Assembly: GCA_038241095.1 (NCBI GenBank)
Contig: JBBRGB010000015.1
Location: 1-25,932 of the forward strand
Direction of reading: 5' to 3'
Length of the DNA stretch: 25,932 nucleotides
Source of the DNA: JBBDMX01 sp038241095
GTDB taxonomy: Bacteria; Planctomycetota; Phycisphaerae; Phycisphaerales; Phycisphaeraceae
Positions 14,575 to 22,869 of the stretch are shown piece by piece. The translations under genes were made by a program, and so were the position numbers. The notes beneath the pieces are model-generated. The model ran no database searches. It was given only the letters and a program-made list of their open reading frames with translations, and was not told the origin of the DNA. Numbering within the stretch: the stretch's first letter is position 1; every line of letters starts with the position of its first letter.

Positions 14575-15522
14575 TTAACCGGCGCTGGGCGGGACGTGCG
14601 GCGTGGAGGACGCGGCATCGGCAAGCACGAAGGGTGGCGATTGCAGGGCAATGGCGCGGAACTCGTCCAAGGCATCGACGATTCGCACCCAGCGCCCGGG
14701 CGTGGCCATGATTCGCGCCAGCCTGTTTTCCGCCTTGGCCAGGCCGGTGTAAGTCCGCAGCTTGCCCGTGCGGGAGAGCGGCATCCGCGGCATGGCGGGA
14801 TCGAACTCCCAAGGGTGGAAGTAAAGCACCGCCGGGCGATTTTGCCGCGTGGCCTGCGCCAAGCCGCGACGCATGAACCACAGGGGCAGCAGGCGGAAAT
14901 AGCCTCCCCCAGCCACGGGCAGGTTTCGCCCCGCGATGCGCCAAGTCAACGGTGGTATCTCCAGAATCGTCGCCCCGCCCGGCCGACCTTGCGCCATGAA
15001 GGGCCGATCCGGCGCGGAAGGCACACCATAGAGCGGATGCCGCACGGGAAAGATCGAAGCGTCATACGCAAAGCCGCTTTCGACCAACACATCCACGGCC
15101 CAAGCGGTTTGAGGCGTGACGCTGAAGGTCGGAGCGCGGTAGCCGATGACCGGCCGCTGACACTGGTCTTCGAGCAGATGTTTGCTGGCCAGCAGATCAT
15201 CGCGGAAGGTGGCCGGGGTCAGGCGGTGGAGGCGGTCGTGCATGGAGCCGTGGCTGGCGATTTCGTGGCCGGCTTCGGCGATGCGGCGAATGACTTGCGG
15301 ATGCTTTTGGGCGACATAACCCAGGCAAAAGAAAGTGCCCCGCCGCTTGAACCGATGAAAAAGCGAGAGCAGCAATTCGACATTGCGCTCCACCCGCGGC
15401 TCCCAGGCGTGCCAGTTATCCCTGCCAATGGCGGCAAACGCCGACTCGATCTGGAAGTAATCCTCCACATCGATCGACAGCACCCGCGGCGGAGATGATG
15501 TTGGTGCGACTGCCTGGGACAT
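14575..15522 (-). CDS. Polysaccharide deacetylase, PEP-CTERM-locus type
   Basis: A 315-residue NodB-fold (carbohydrate esterase family 4) enzyme expected to remove acetyl groups from an N-acetylated polysaccharide with a divalent metal. Motifs: the catalytic/metal aspartates in VLSIDVEDYFQ (residues about 14-24), TFFCLGYVA, the metal histidines in HEIASHGSMHDRLHRL, GYRAPTFSVT, and YFHPWEFDP near residue 235. The ending with a DALDEF-like segment matches the subfamily found beside PEP-CTERM/exosortase exopolysaccharide genes. No signal peptide is visible, as is usual for this subfamily. It is divergent from a polysaccharide ABC exporter, supporting a role in making or trimming the exported glycan. 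There is no close Shine-Dalgarno; the promoter hexamer six bases upstream suggests a leaderless mRNA. Confidence 0.9.
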   Translation of the reverse strand: MSQAVAPTSSPPRVLSIDVEDYFQIESAFAAIGRDNWHAWEPRVERNVELLLSLFHRFKRRGTFFCLGYVAQKHPQVIRRIAEAGHEIASHGSMHDRLHRLTPATFRDDLLASKHLLEDQCQRPVIGYRAPTFSVTPQTAWAVDVLVESGFAYDASIFPVRHPLYGVPSAPDRPFMAQGRPGGATILEIPPLTWRIAGRNLPVAGGGYFRLLPLWFMRRGLAQATRQNRPAVLYFHPWEFDPAMPRMPLSRTGKLRTYTGLAKAENRLARIMATPGRWVRIVDALDEFRAIALQSPPFVLADAASSTPHVPPSAG

Positions 15523-15528
15523 GGGGTT

Positions 15529-15534
15529 AGTTTA
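15529..15534 (-). promoter_or_regulatory. -10-like hexamer six bases before the deacetylase ATG
   Basis: On the minus strand TAAACT (15534 down to 15529) is followed by AACCCC and then the ATG at 15522. The spacing equals that at the metallophosphoesterase and tatC genes. The -35 is not evident. Confidence 0.35.
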
Positions 15535-15555
15535 TCCTGCCGCTTCCGGGGGGGA

Positions 15556-15561
15556 TATAGT
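15556..15561 (+). promoter_or_regulatory. -10-like hexamer at the edge of the heptamer array
   Basis: TATAGT at 15556-15561 overlaps the first GTCTTGA unit. If used, transcription would begin near 15568, so the leader of the ABC permease mRNA would contain both inverted arrays. No good -35 is seen. Confidence 0.25.
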
Positions 15562-15646
15562 CTTGAGTCTTGAGGGGTGAGTCTTGAGGTTAAAGCAAAA
15601 ATGCCCAGAACCGCAGGCTCAAGACTCAAGACTCAAGACTCAGGAC
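15560..15646. repeat. Inverted arrays of the heptamer GTCTTGA / TCAAGAC
   Basis: GTCTTGA occurs at 15560-15566, 15567-15573 and 15581-15587. Its complement TCAAGAC occurs in perfect tandem at 15619-15625, 15626-15632 and 15633-15639, followed by a variant TCAGGAC at 15640-15646. The two groups can form a long hairpin with a loop of about 30 bases. The variant unit supplies the AGGA ribosome binding site of the permease gene at 15652. The array fills most of the gap between the divergent deacetylase and permease genes. Confidence 0.75.
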
Positions 15647-15651
15647 TTTCA

Positions 15652-16452
15652 ATGTTGCCGATTGTCAAAGAAGTCATCGACTACAAAGAACTGCTGCTGG
15701 CGCTGACGTATCGGGATATCCGCGTCAAGTACAAGCAGGCGGTCATGGGCATGCTCTGGGCGTTTTTTCTGCCCGTCATGGGCATCCTGGCCGGCGTGGT
15801 GGTGCAGGTGGGCCTAGCCTACATGAAGCAGGAACCGCTGGCCCTGGCCAACGTGGTCTCGGTTATGGTGCGCATGGCACCCTACGCCCTGTTCATCACC
15901 ATCCTCTCCCAAACCGCCAACGGCCTCCTAGCGGGCATGGGCCTGGCCTCCAAAATCTACTTTCCCCGCCAGATCATCCCCCTTTCCACAACCCTCTCAG
16001 CCTTGTTCGACTTCCTCATCAGCGGTTGCGTCTTGGCACTGCTGCTGATCGCCATTCCCCAAACGCCGCTGGTCTGGTCGTGGAATCTGCTCTTGATTCC
16101 CGTGCTTCTTCTGTTGCTTGCAACACAAGGCCTGGGCCTGGGCCTGCTCTTCGGCTCGGCCAACCTCTTCCTGCGCGACATGAAATACATCCTGGCGGTG
16201 CTGGTGCAGTTCGGCATCTTCTTCACCCCCGTATTGCTCTTTGTCGATCAGTTGGGCAAGCTGGGCCAAGTCATGCTCTGGAACCCATTGGCCCCTCTGC
16301 TCGAAGCCATCGCCAGCATCGTGCTCCAAGGCCAAATCGCACCCGCACTCTGGCCTTGGCTGGCCTACAGCACCACCGTCGCAATCCTGCTGATGCTCAC
16401 CGGCTTGATCGTCTTTCGCAAAACCGAACACCTCTTCGCCGAGGTGATGTGA
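15652..16452 (+). CDS. ABC-2 type polysaccharide export permease (Wzm/TagG-like)
   Basis: The membrane half of an ABC exporter that moves an undecaprenyl-linked polysaccharide across the inner membrane. It is 266 residues with about six predicted membrane segments. The N-terminal amphipathic part (YKELLLALTYRDIRVKYKQAVMGMLWAFFLPVMGILAGVVVQ) is diagnostic of the family, as are a YFPRQIIPLS-type loop, LFLRDMKYIL and the LWNPLAPLLEA block before the last segment. The start is ATG 15652, with AGGA (15642-15645) six bases upstream. The partner ATPase follows after 49 bases. No glycosyltransferases lie in the window, so the substrate is unknown; the deacetylase next door suggests a glycan containing N-acetylated sugar. 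Confidence 0.92.
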   Translation: MLPIVKEVIDYKELLLALTYRDIRVKYKQAVMGMLWAFFLPVMGILAGVVVQVGLAYMKQEPLALANVVSVMVRMAPYALFITILSQTANGLLAGMGLASKIYFPRQIIPLSTTLSALFDFLISGCVLALLLIAIPQTPLVWSWNLLLIPVLLLLLATQGLGLGLLFGSANLFLRDMKYILAVLVQFGIFFTPVLLFVDQLGKLGQVMLWNPLAPLLEAIASIVLQGQIAPALWPWLAYSTTVAILLMLTGLIVFRKTEHLFAEVM

Positions 16453-16468
16453 CCAAGACCGCCACGCT

Positions 16469-16499
16469 GTCTTGAACCTCAAGACTCAAGACTCAAGAC
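16469..16499 (+). repeat. Heptamer array and hairpin between the two ABC exporter genes
   Basis: GTCTTGA (16469-16475), a 3-base spacer, then three perfect tandem TCAAGAC units (16479-16485, 16486-16492, 16493-16499). The first complementary pair makes a 7-bp hairpin with an ACC loop. The third unit ends two bases before the ATPase ATG, and no Shine-Dalgarno is present. The repeat unit is the same as in the array upstream of the permease. Confidence 0.75.
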
Positions 16500-16501
16500 T
16501 A

Positions 16502-17740
16502 ATGACAGACAAGGCCATCGAAGTTGACGGGGTGTGGAAACGCTTTCGCAAAGGCGAGTTGGAAGACTCCCTGCGCGAGCTGCTGCCCAACCTGCTTAAG
16601 CGTTGCGTGGGCCTGACGCCCAAACGCCGCATCACCGAGTTCTGGGCCTTGCAGGATGTCTCCTTCAGCGTCGAACGCGGGCAATCGCTGGGCATCATCG
16701 GCCCCAACGGCGCGGGCAAGAGCACCATGCTCAAACTCCTCTCCCGCATCATCCGCCCCAACCGCGGCTCCTACCGCATCAACGGCCGCCTCTCCGCCTT
16801 GATCGAAGTCGGCGCGGGCTTCCACCAGGACCTCACCGGCCGGGAAAACATCTACCTAAACGGCGCCATCCTGGGCATGACCCGCCGCGACATCAAGGCC
16901 CGTGAAGAAGCCATCATCGACTTCGCTGACGTCGAGGAGTTCATCGAAACCCCCGTCAAACGCTACAGCTCAGGCATGAGGGCACGCTTGGGTTTCGCCG
17001 TCGCGGCCCACATGAACCCCGAAATCCTGCTCGTCGATGAAGTCCTCTCCGTCGGCGACGCACGCTTCCGCGACAAGTGCGTCCGCCACATGCGCCAACT
17101 CCTGCACTCGGGCATCACCGTGGTCTTCATCTCCCACATCCTCGACCAAGTGCGCAGCCTCTGCCCGCAAACGATGGTGCTCAACCACGGCCAAAATGTT
17201 TTCCTTGGCAAAACCGATGACGCCATTCGCAAGTACCTCGAAGTGCTCGACACCGCCGAGGCGGCGCACCAAGCGGCGCATGGGGTCGGCACAAGCGACG
17301 GGAAAGCCGCCGAGCTTCCTCCAGCCGACCTGCGCAACTTCACCTTCCGCGATGCGGCCGGCAACGCAGCGCTCGAATGGCGCGGCGGGGAGCCGGGCGT
17401 CATCGAATGCGATCTGACCCTGCGCCAGCCGGTCATCAACCCCTCGGTGCAGATCAATTTTTTCACCATCAGCGGCCTGTACCTGACCACCGCCGACGCA
17501 CGCAACATGGGGGGCCGCATCGAAAACCGCCTGGGTACGCAGCGGGTGCGCTTCACCTTCGACCCCATGCCCCTGCCAGCAGGGGATTATTCGTTGGAGT
17601 TCCGCGTGTACGGCGGGGATGGCTATGAGTGTGTATGGGCCTCGCCGCAACCGCGACTGCTCTCCGTCCGGGGCTGTGATGAAAGCGGCGTCATCCTCTG
17701 CCGCGGCAAGTGGGAAGTGATCCAAAAGACTGATAATTAA
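16502..17740 (+). CDS. ABC transporter ATP-binding protein, polysaccharide export (Wzt/TagH-like)
   Basis: The 412-residue ATPase partner of the upstream permease. The nucleotide-binding domain (about 1-245) has Walker A GPNGAGKST, the Q-loop region GAGFHQDLTGRENIYLNG typical of polysaccharide exporters, the signature YSSGMRARL, Walker B ILLVDEVLSVGD and the H-loop FISH. The C-terminal 140 residues are beta-rich (DLRNFTFRDAAGN ... YSLEFRVYGGDGYECVW) and correspond to the Wzt-type carbohydrate-binding domain that selects finished or modified chains in well-studied systems. I chose ATG 16502; a TTG at 16472 would put part of the repeat array into the protein. There is no ribosome binding site, and the heptamer array occupies that place. 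It ends 44 bases from the convergent DUF1232 gene. Confidence 0.92.
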   Translation: MTDKAIEVDGVWKRFRKGELEDSLRELLPNLLKRCVGLTPKRRITEFWALQDVSFSVERGQSLGIIGPNGAGKSTMLKLLSRIIRPNRGSYRINGRLSALIEVGAGFHQDLTGRENIYLNGAILGMTRRDIKAREEAIIDFADVEEFIETPVKRYSSGMRARLGFAVAAHMNPEILLVDEVLSVGDARFRDKCVRHMRQLLHSGITVVFISHILDQVRSLCPQTMVLNHGQNVFLGKTDDAIRKYLEVLDTAEAAHQAAHGVGTSDGKAAELPPADLRNFTFRDAAGNAALEWRGGEPGVIECDLTLRQPVINPSVQINFFTISGLYLTTADARNMGGRIENRLGTQRVRFTFDPMPLPAGDYSLEFRVYGGDGYECVWASPQPRLLSVRGCDESGVILCRGKWEVIQKTDN

Positions 17741-17784
17741 CCCAAAGGGCCAACGCCCAAGCCCCCGAGTCAGGCAACGCCACC

Positions 17785-18225
17785 TCATTTATCAATCACT
17801 TCCGCCCGCGAACTGTCAGTGCCAAACAGCCGCCCTGCCTTCTCACTCGCCAACCGCTTGACCTCCGGCGTGATGTGATGCGCCACCGCCGCCAGCGAGG
17901 CGATGAGCACGCCCAAGTCATCCGTGAACCCCAAAACGGGAATGAAGTCGGGAATCACATCAATGGGCATGATGAAGTAACCCAAAGCCCCGTAAATAAT
18001 GATCTTGTCCCGCCAGGGCAGCGAAGAGGAACGCAAGGCGTACCAAAAGCGCAAGGCCCGCTCAATAACCCCCCGCCCCGCCACCCTGGCCACCCCCGCC
18101 ACCTTGCGACGAAACCGCGACTGCTCGTATTGCCGCGCGTACCGCGCGGCATCGGCGTCGCCATCGGCATCAGCGTCGGCTTGCCGTCCACTCTCATCGT
18201 TAACATCACTGCGCGTCATGCTCAT
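17785..18225 (-). CDS. DUF1232 (YkvA-like) membrane protein
   Basis: A 146-residue protein with the DUF1232 core (PF06803): LPWRDKIIIYGALGYFIMPIDVIPDFIPVLGFTDDLGVL, about residues 70-110, where the MPIDVIPDFIP signature is plain. The core is a short hydrophobic hairpin, and the family's function is unknown. The N-terminus has an Asp/Ala repeat (DADADGDADAA) encoded by a GCATCGGC-type DNA microsatellite, then a basic segment. The start is ATG 18223-18225, with GGGAG five bases upstream; a GTG two codons earlier is possible. The C-terminal part (about 112-146) is polar. Confidence 0.85.
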   Translation of the reverse strand: MSMTRSDVNDESGRQADADADGDADAARYARQYEQSRFRRKVAGVARVAGRGVIERALRFWYALRSSSLPWRDKIIIYGALGYFIMPIDVIPDFIPVLGFTDDLGVLIASLAAVAHHITPEVKRLASEKAGRLFGTDSSRAEVIDK

Positions 18226-18570
18226 GGCCACTCCCTGTGCGTTGCATCACTATAGCGCGGCAAGGTAATGCCAATTTTTGAAACAGGGAATGTCCCCGTG
18301 TATCTTCCTTGCCAACCTTCAAAGCCGCCAGCGCCACCATCCGTGATGACTTGCCACTGGCGCTCATAATGGCAAGGATAAACGCGGTACATTGGCAGAT
18401 TCAAAGCCAAGAGACGGGTTTCCACAGAGCAGGAGCGTCACCGTTTCCCCCCCCCCAACCATGCCCATCATGCGTCAAACTGCTCCGCAGTCGCCAGTGA
18501 CGGTCACTGGCTGGAAGCCAACCAAGAAATCCCGGGTTAGAGGGGAAAAGTCACTTTTCACCCTGCCGTT
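18226..18570. other. Intergenic region with hairpins only
   Basis: No gene is recognised in this stretch. It holds a TATAGT on the minus strand (18249-18254) that could be the -10 of the DUF1232 gene, with no properly spaced -35. It also holds a perfect inverted repeat, GCCAGTGAC (18493-18501) with GTCACTGGC (18503-18511), that could be a protein-binding site or hairpin, and the possible terminator described separately. Confidence 0.5.
18542..18563 (-). terminator. Possible terminator of the PEP-CTERM gene
   Basis: GAAAAGT (18545-18551) pairs with ACTTTTC (18553-18559), and flanking G/C bases extend the stem across one mismatch. It lies eight bases past the PEP-CTERM gene's stop. On the minus strand the U-rich part is in the right arm and no separate U-tract follows, so the call is weak. 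Confidence 0.3.
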
Positions 18571-21500
18571 TCAATGCGTTCGCCGACGGCGTAGTGTCAG
18601 CACCAGCGTGCCCAAGCCCAGCAGCGTGAGGCTGGCTGGTTCAGGCACGGAGACATTGGAGATCGCCACCCAGGCCCCGCCGGAGGGATCGGAGACGTCA
18701 TAGTCGATGGTGTAACCCGTTGGCAGGTTGATGTTGGTGAAGTTTCCCGCGAGCGTACCGCTGTAATGCAGGATGTAAAACGTGTCGCTCAAGTTGGGGG
18801 TAAAGCCGGGGATGACGTTGAGCGTGTTGCCTTCCTGGAGGTCCACATTGCCTGCCACCAGGAGCTGACTGTAAGCCGTGCCCGGTGCGGTGCCATCCAG
18901 CGTGATATCGAGAATACCACTGGCGGTCTGGGTGTAATCGCCGCTGATGGTCAGAACGCCTGGCGAGTGGCCGGGGTGGACCGTGCCGGAGTTGAAGACG
19001 CCAGCGGTGATGATGCCCACACCACCGAGCCAGCCGGAGTTACTAAGTTCGGCGCCGGTGAGTTGAGAGGTTGGGTCCTTCAGGTCCACGGTGCCCAAGA
19101 GACCGATGGTGATGGTTTGCTGCGCGACCATCTCAGCATGTTCACCGATGTTGATCGTGGCATATCCCGCGGAGCCTACCGTGAGGGTGGTGCCAACGGA
19201 AATAACCGAGTTCCCGGGGAAGTAGACAGGCGAGCCATTGCTGATTTCCACCACACTGCCTTGGTCAACGGTCATGCCGCCGGTGACCGTCACCTTGGAA
19301 CCAGCCCACACAGACAGCCAACCTTCGTAGCTCTCACCCAAAGTCAAATCACCATTGACGTTCCAGGAACTTCCAGCGCTCAAGGACACATCCGCAGAGT
19401 GATTTTTCGCAATCACAGCGGAGCCGGTTTGCATTTGGCCATATTCGAACAAACCAATATGGGCGTTGCCCTCGTTACCTACGGTTAGCGTGCCGTTGAC
19501 TTGGAGGGTGGAGTAGTAGCCCGAGGAGCCGGGATCCGCAAACTTGATTTCGACATCGCCGTTGCTGCCATCCTGATTGCCGACAATCATGTTACCCGCC
19601 ACCGTGACGAGGCCACCGCCAGCGTAAAGCAGGCCACCATTGGTGATAAGCGCGTCATCGGTGCCGATGTTGAGGGTACCTGTGCCACCATCACCGACAA
19701 TAAGATCGTCATTTGTAAGCAAAGTGGCGCGCAGTCCCGAGGTCGCCTCGACGCCCCAGACATTAATCGTACCGGTGGAACCACCATTCGTTGCCAGGTG
19801 AATGCCACCATCCACATTAACCTCCCCACCGCGTGGCGTGGGATTGGGATCCGTGGGCACACTGCCGATATTCAATTCACCCGCGCCGTCATGGCCGACA
19901 TGCAGCATGCCACCGATATTCCATTGCGAAGGTGTGGGCGTGCCCGACACGTCGGCATAATCTTCGACCCACACCATGCCCGCGCCAGTGGCGTTGTAGC
20001 CCAGAAAGGCACTGCCATCGGTCGTGACCAAGCCTGCGCCGGTGCCATCGTGGTTGTGATTAAAGACATGCAGCCAAGCTTCGGCATTTTCGCCGACGAT
20101 CACGTCGCCGCCGGAATGCACGGTGGCAATGTCGTTGTTGCCATCCGCAAACACGTTGAGCAGGCCGAATGAACCGCCACCCACACGCATGTTCCCGCCG
20201 ACATCCAGCCCCGCCCCACCGGAGATGTCCACGCTGCCATAGACACCCGAATCATTGGCGAGCGTCAGGTCGTTAGTGATATTCCAAGCACTGCCCACGC
20301 CATTCACAAACACGTATCCGTTGTTACCGTTCAGATGCCCCACACTGGCTGAATTGGAGTTCAAAATCGTATTGGAATTGACATTTACCACGCACTGATA
20401 ACCGGAGGAGGTTGTATCACTATTGGCCCCGACATATACATCATTGAGGTTAACTTCGTTTCCGGTCTGGATATTCAGCGTGCCGGATTTAAGCAGTAAA
20501 TCCCCGATAATTTTCGGGGAAATTTCGTTGCCCCCAAAATCCATAACGGCCTGGCCAATCATGGCGCCATCGTGGAAGTTCACCACACCCAAAGAGGTAT
20601 CGCCATCACTCGGATCATTCGCATCCACAATGATCGTCGCCGCATTGATCGCGCCATGGACATCCGTTGTGGAACTGCCCAGATAATGTTGGAAACCGAC
20701 CGTGCCAGCGCTGTTCACCACGGAGTTGGCATCCAAGGTGGTGGTAATGGCGCCGGCGTCGCTCCATCTTTTGACGTAGTCAGAGAAGTTCAGAATCGTT
20801 CCGTCCGCCACGTTATAAACACCATTACTCGTGCCGCCCCCGGCAAGCCAGAGTGTGCCCGTGTTGATATTGACGGTGCCATCGTTGTTGAAAATCGGGT
20901 CGATGCGGGTTTCGCCATCGCTAAAATCCTTGGCAAATGTGGCCCCGTTTTGATTGTTAAATATGGATGACTGGGTGGCATCCCAGAAGAAATAGGTATC
21001 GCACTGCACCAGGAAATCACTGTAGTTATTGAGGGTGCCGCCTTCAAGGGGTTCGATGGAAACAATGTTGTTGCCCAGCCAAGTGGTGGGGTTGTAGAGA
21101 TTCACGGTGCTGGCGGCAAAGCGGACATCCTCCCCCGCGCCGCCGATGAGGACCGGGCCATACAAGTTGAGGGTACCGGTGGCATAATCGCCATTAAAAT
21201 CACCGCCCAAATCACCGCCGGTCCAGTTTGTGGTGCCCGCGACATTAAGAATGCTGGTGTCAGCCACCACCACGGAGGTGTTGCTGCGGATGGTCAGATT
21301 GCCCGCCACATCCAATTGCCCGCCATCGTGAACATACAGGGCGGTTTTGGTGTCCGTCGCCGCCGTTAGGTCGAGATTTTGCGACTGTTGGTGATCGGTG
21401 ACTTCCACGCCATATAGGGTGCCGTTGGCGGAGGCGTCCAGGAAGACGTTGTTGCTGACCGTCGGCACGCTGCCTTCCATCCAGTTGAAAGCGTCATTCC

Positions 21501-22410
21501 AGTTCAAAAGCGTCCCTGAGGGTGCCGCGGAGGAGGCATCCGCATGAATGTCGGTAAACGCGGAACCAGTGGTGTTGAAGTTGAAATTGGCAATGTCGAA
21601 ATTAGCCCAGCCCGCACCCGTGCTGGCGGTAAAGCCGACGTAGGCGTTTTGAAGTTGGGAAGCATTGACCAAGCCGGAGAAAACTGTGGTGCCGGGCTTG
21701 GCGTTGGTGCTGTTGAGGTACAGATTGAGATTGCCCCCATCGTAATCCATCCAGGCATAAACCAACGAACCATCTCGAAGGGTCGAGCCTGTGCCAGTCA
21801 AATCCTGCTGCTGCGGATGTGCCTGCCCGTTATCAAGGTTGCCATTGGTCAACAGGCCAACGTAATCGTCACTCGCCTCGTAGGGGTCATTCTGGAAGGT
21901 ATCAAAGCGAACAGCCACACTGGGGGAGATGGGGGTTTCGCCCCCGTAGCCCAACCCCCCCCCACCGCCACCCAAAGCGGTGGGAGCTTGCGCTTGCAGT
22001 GTAAAAGTCATTCCATCAGCGCCCAACGCAAACGTAGGAGGGAACGGGGTACCCATGTCATGGATACGAAAAGCAAATGCGGAGGAGAAACCGTAACGCA
22101 CATCGAAGGCCGAGGTGGTAAAGAACGATCCGGCTTGGCCAGACACAGTTGGCACCAACTGCAGAACATCACCGTCCGCGGTGGTCGTGGTGATCGCACT
22201 ACCGTTGAGTTGCAAGTCCGCCGTGCTGGAGAAATCAGCATGGGTCACCCCGTCGGCCAGCGCACCGGCCACCATCGGACCGGTGAGCAACAAGCCACAC
22301 AGCACCCGCCGCACCAGCCTGGCAGCTTGGCGCTGCTGTGTCACTTGACCATGCTTGACCATGCCCCCATCGCTTTGCCGTCCCCGCCGTAATGTGGAAA
22401 CCCGCTTCAT
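18571..22410 (-). CDS. Large lectin-like PEP-CTERM surface protein with autotransporter-like repeats
   Basis: A 1279-residue exported protein. The signal peptide is at about residues 30-52 (RRVLCGLLLTGPMVAGALADG), preceded by a long basic N-terminus. Residues about 57-285 resemble an L-type (legume-like) lectin: DFSSTADLQLNGSA, FSSAFAFRIHD, GADGMTFTLQ, SPSVAVRFDTFQN, LYLNSTNAKPG, YVGFTASTG. Next comes a long Gly/Asn/Thr-rich beta-helical region of degenerate repeats (units such as VGHDGAGELNIG, VGDGGTGTLNIG, VGNQDGSNGDVEI). Before the end is a block also common in autotransporter passengers (GVGIITAGVFNSGTVHPGHSPGVLTISGDYTQ). The last 25 residues are a PEP-CTERM sorting signal: VPEPASLTLLGLGTLVLTLRRRRTH. 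There is no beta-barrel, so it is not a type V autotransporter. Sorting needs an exosortase not seen here. The start ATG follows GGGAGGGCGAAGA. I infer a matrix or cell-surface carbohydrate-binding role. Confidence 0.9.
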   Translation of the reverse strand: MKRVSTLRRGRQSDGGMVKHGQVTQQRQAARLVRRVLCGLLLTGPMVAGALADGVTHADFSSTADLQLNGSAITTTTADGDVLQLVPTVSGQAGSFFTTSAFDVRYGFSSAFAFRIHDMGTPFPPTFALGADGMTFTLQAQAPTALGGGGGGLGYGGETPISPSVAVRFDTFQNDPYEASDDYVGLLTNGNLDNGQAHPQQQDLTGTGSTLRDGSLVYAWMDYDGGNLNLYLNSTNAKPGTTVFSGLVNASQLQNAYVGFTASTGAGWANFDIANFNFNTTGSAFTDIHADASSAAPSGTLLNWNDAFNWMEGSVPTVSNNVFLDASANGTLYGVEVTDHQQSQNLDLTAATDTKTALYVHDGGQLDVAGNLTIRSNTSVVVADTSILNVAGTTNWTGGDLGGDFNGDYATGTLNLYGPVLIGGAGEDVRFAASTVNLYNPTTWLGNNIVSIEPLEGGTLNNYSDFLVQCDTYFFWDATQSSIFNNQNGATFAKDFSDGETRIDPIFNNDGTVNINTGTLWLAGGGTSNGVYNVADGTILNFSDYVKRWSDAGAITTTLDANSVVNSAGTVGFQHYLGSSTTDVHGAINAATIIVDANDPSDGDTSLGVVNFHDGAMIGQAVMDFGGNEISPKIIGDLLLKSGTLNIQTGNEVNLNDVYVGANSDTTSSGYQCVVNVNSNTILNSNSASVGHLNGNNGYVFVNGVGSAWNITNDLTLANDSGVYGSVDISGGAGLDVGGNMRVGGGSFGLLNVFADGNNDIATVHSGGDVIVGENAEAWLHVFNHNHDGTGAGLVTTDGSAFLGYNATGAGMVWVEDYADVSGTPTPSQWNIGGMLHVGHDGAGELNIGSVPTDPNPTPRGGEVNVDGGIHLATNGGSTGTINVWGVEATSGLRATLLTNDDLIVGDGGTGTLNIGTDDALITNGGLLYAGGGLVTVAGNMIVGNQDGSNGDVEIKFADPGSSGYYSTLQVNGTLTVGNEGNAHIGLFEYGQMQTGSAVIAKNHSADVSLSAGSSWNVNGDLTLGESYEGWLSVWAGSKVTVTGGMTVDQGSVVEISNGSPVYFPGNSVISVGTTLTVGSAGYATINIGEHAEMVAQQTITIGLLGTVDLKDPTSQLTGAELSNSGWLGGVGIITAGVFNSGTVHPGHSPGVLTISGDYTQTASGILDITLDGTAPGTAYSQLLVAGNVDLQEGNTLNVIPGFTPNLSDTFYILHYSGTLAGNFTNINLPTGYTIDYDVSDPSGGAWVAISNVSVPEPASLTLLGLGTLVLTLRRRRTH

Positions 22411-22492
22411 TCTTCGCCCTCCCGCTATAATTGTTAATTGTTATCTGATGCTGTGCATTCCGAAAGATTCGGCGGAATTATCACAATCCACG

Positions 22493-22521
22493 ATATTACC
22501 CGACTCCCGGTGCGAATGCAA
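22493..22521 (-). promoter_or_regulatory. Sigma-70-type promoter for the PEP-CTERM gene
   Basis: On the minus strand TTGCAT (22521-22516), a 17-base spacer and TAATAT (22498-22493). The start would be near 22486, leaving a leader of about 75 bases before the ATG at 22410. Spacing is optimal and the area is AT-rich compared with its surroundings. Confidence 0.5.
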
Positions 22522-22869
22522 GAGGTTTGTCAAGATTTATTCAAAAATCGTTTTCTAAGGAAATAACGGGGACGCTCCCCGACTGCCACCTTCCATGAAA
22601 TCCGGGCGACTTGGCGACGCAAAATCACCAATCGCCAGAGTTTCGGGGGCCATGAAATGCAAACACGGGGAAAACGACGATTTTCACCGCGAGGCGCGGG
22701 GGGTTGGGGGGTGGGTCAGGGGGGGTGAGGGGTGGGTATGAGGGTGGTCGCGTCGGTTTTAGCGGTTAAAGAATCACCTTTTTTTGCACTTTTTCAATGA
22801 CTCTACCGATATAGTTTCGTCCCGCACGGAGACCGCCCGGTGGATGGCCGGTGGATAACCAGCCCCGAC
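22522..22869. other. Intergenic region between divergent surface-protein genes
   Basis: No gene is recognised. It contains a small palindrome, CGGGGA-CGC-TCCCCG (22567-22581), the G-rich tract described separately, an AT-rich stretch with a TATAGT (22810-22815) lacking a good -35, and a direct repeat of CCGGTGGAT at 22837-22845 and 22848-22856. Confidence 0.5.
22698..22746 (+). repeat. G-rich tract with quadruplex potential
   Basis: Runs of three to seven G separated by one to four bases (GGGGGGTTGGGGGGTGGG and onward) occupy the plus strand upstream of the pectate-lyase-like gene. A complementary C-rich tract lies downstream of the same gene at 25250-25340. Confidence 0.55.

Noticed and set aside
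15560..16499. Heptamer arrays considered as a CRISPR or integration array
   Set aside because: Units are seven bases and back to back with no unique spacers, and no cas genes are near.
18571..22410. Type V autotransporter
   Set aside because: The passenger-like repeats and pre-barrel-like block are present, but the C-terminus is a PEP-CTERM signal with a basic tail and there is no room for a beta-barrel.
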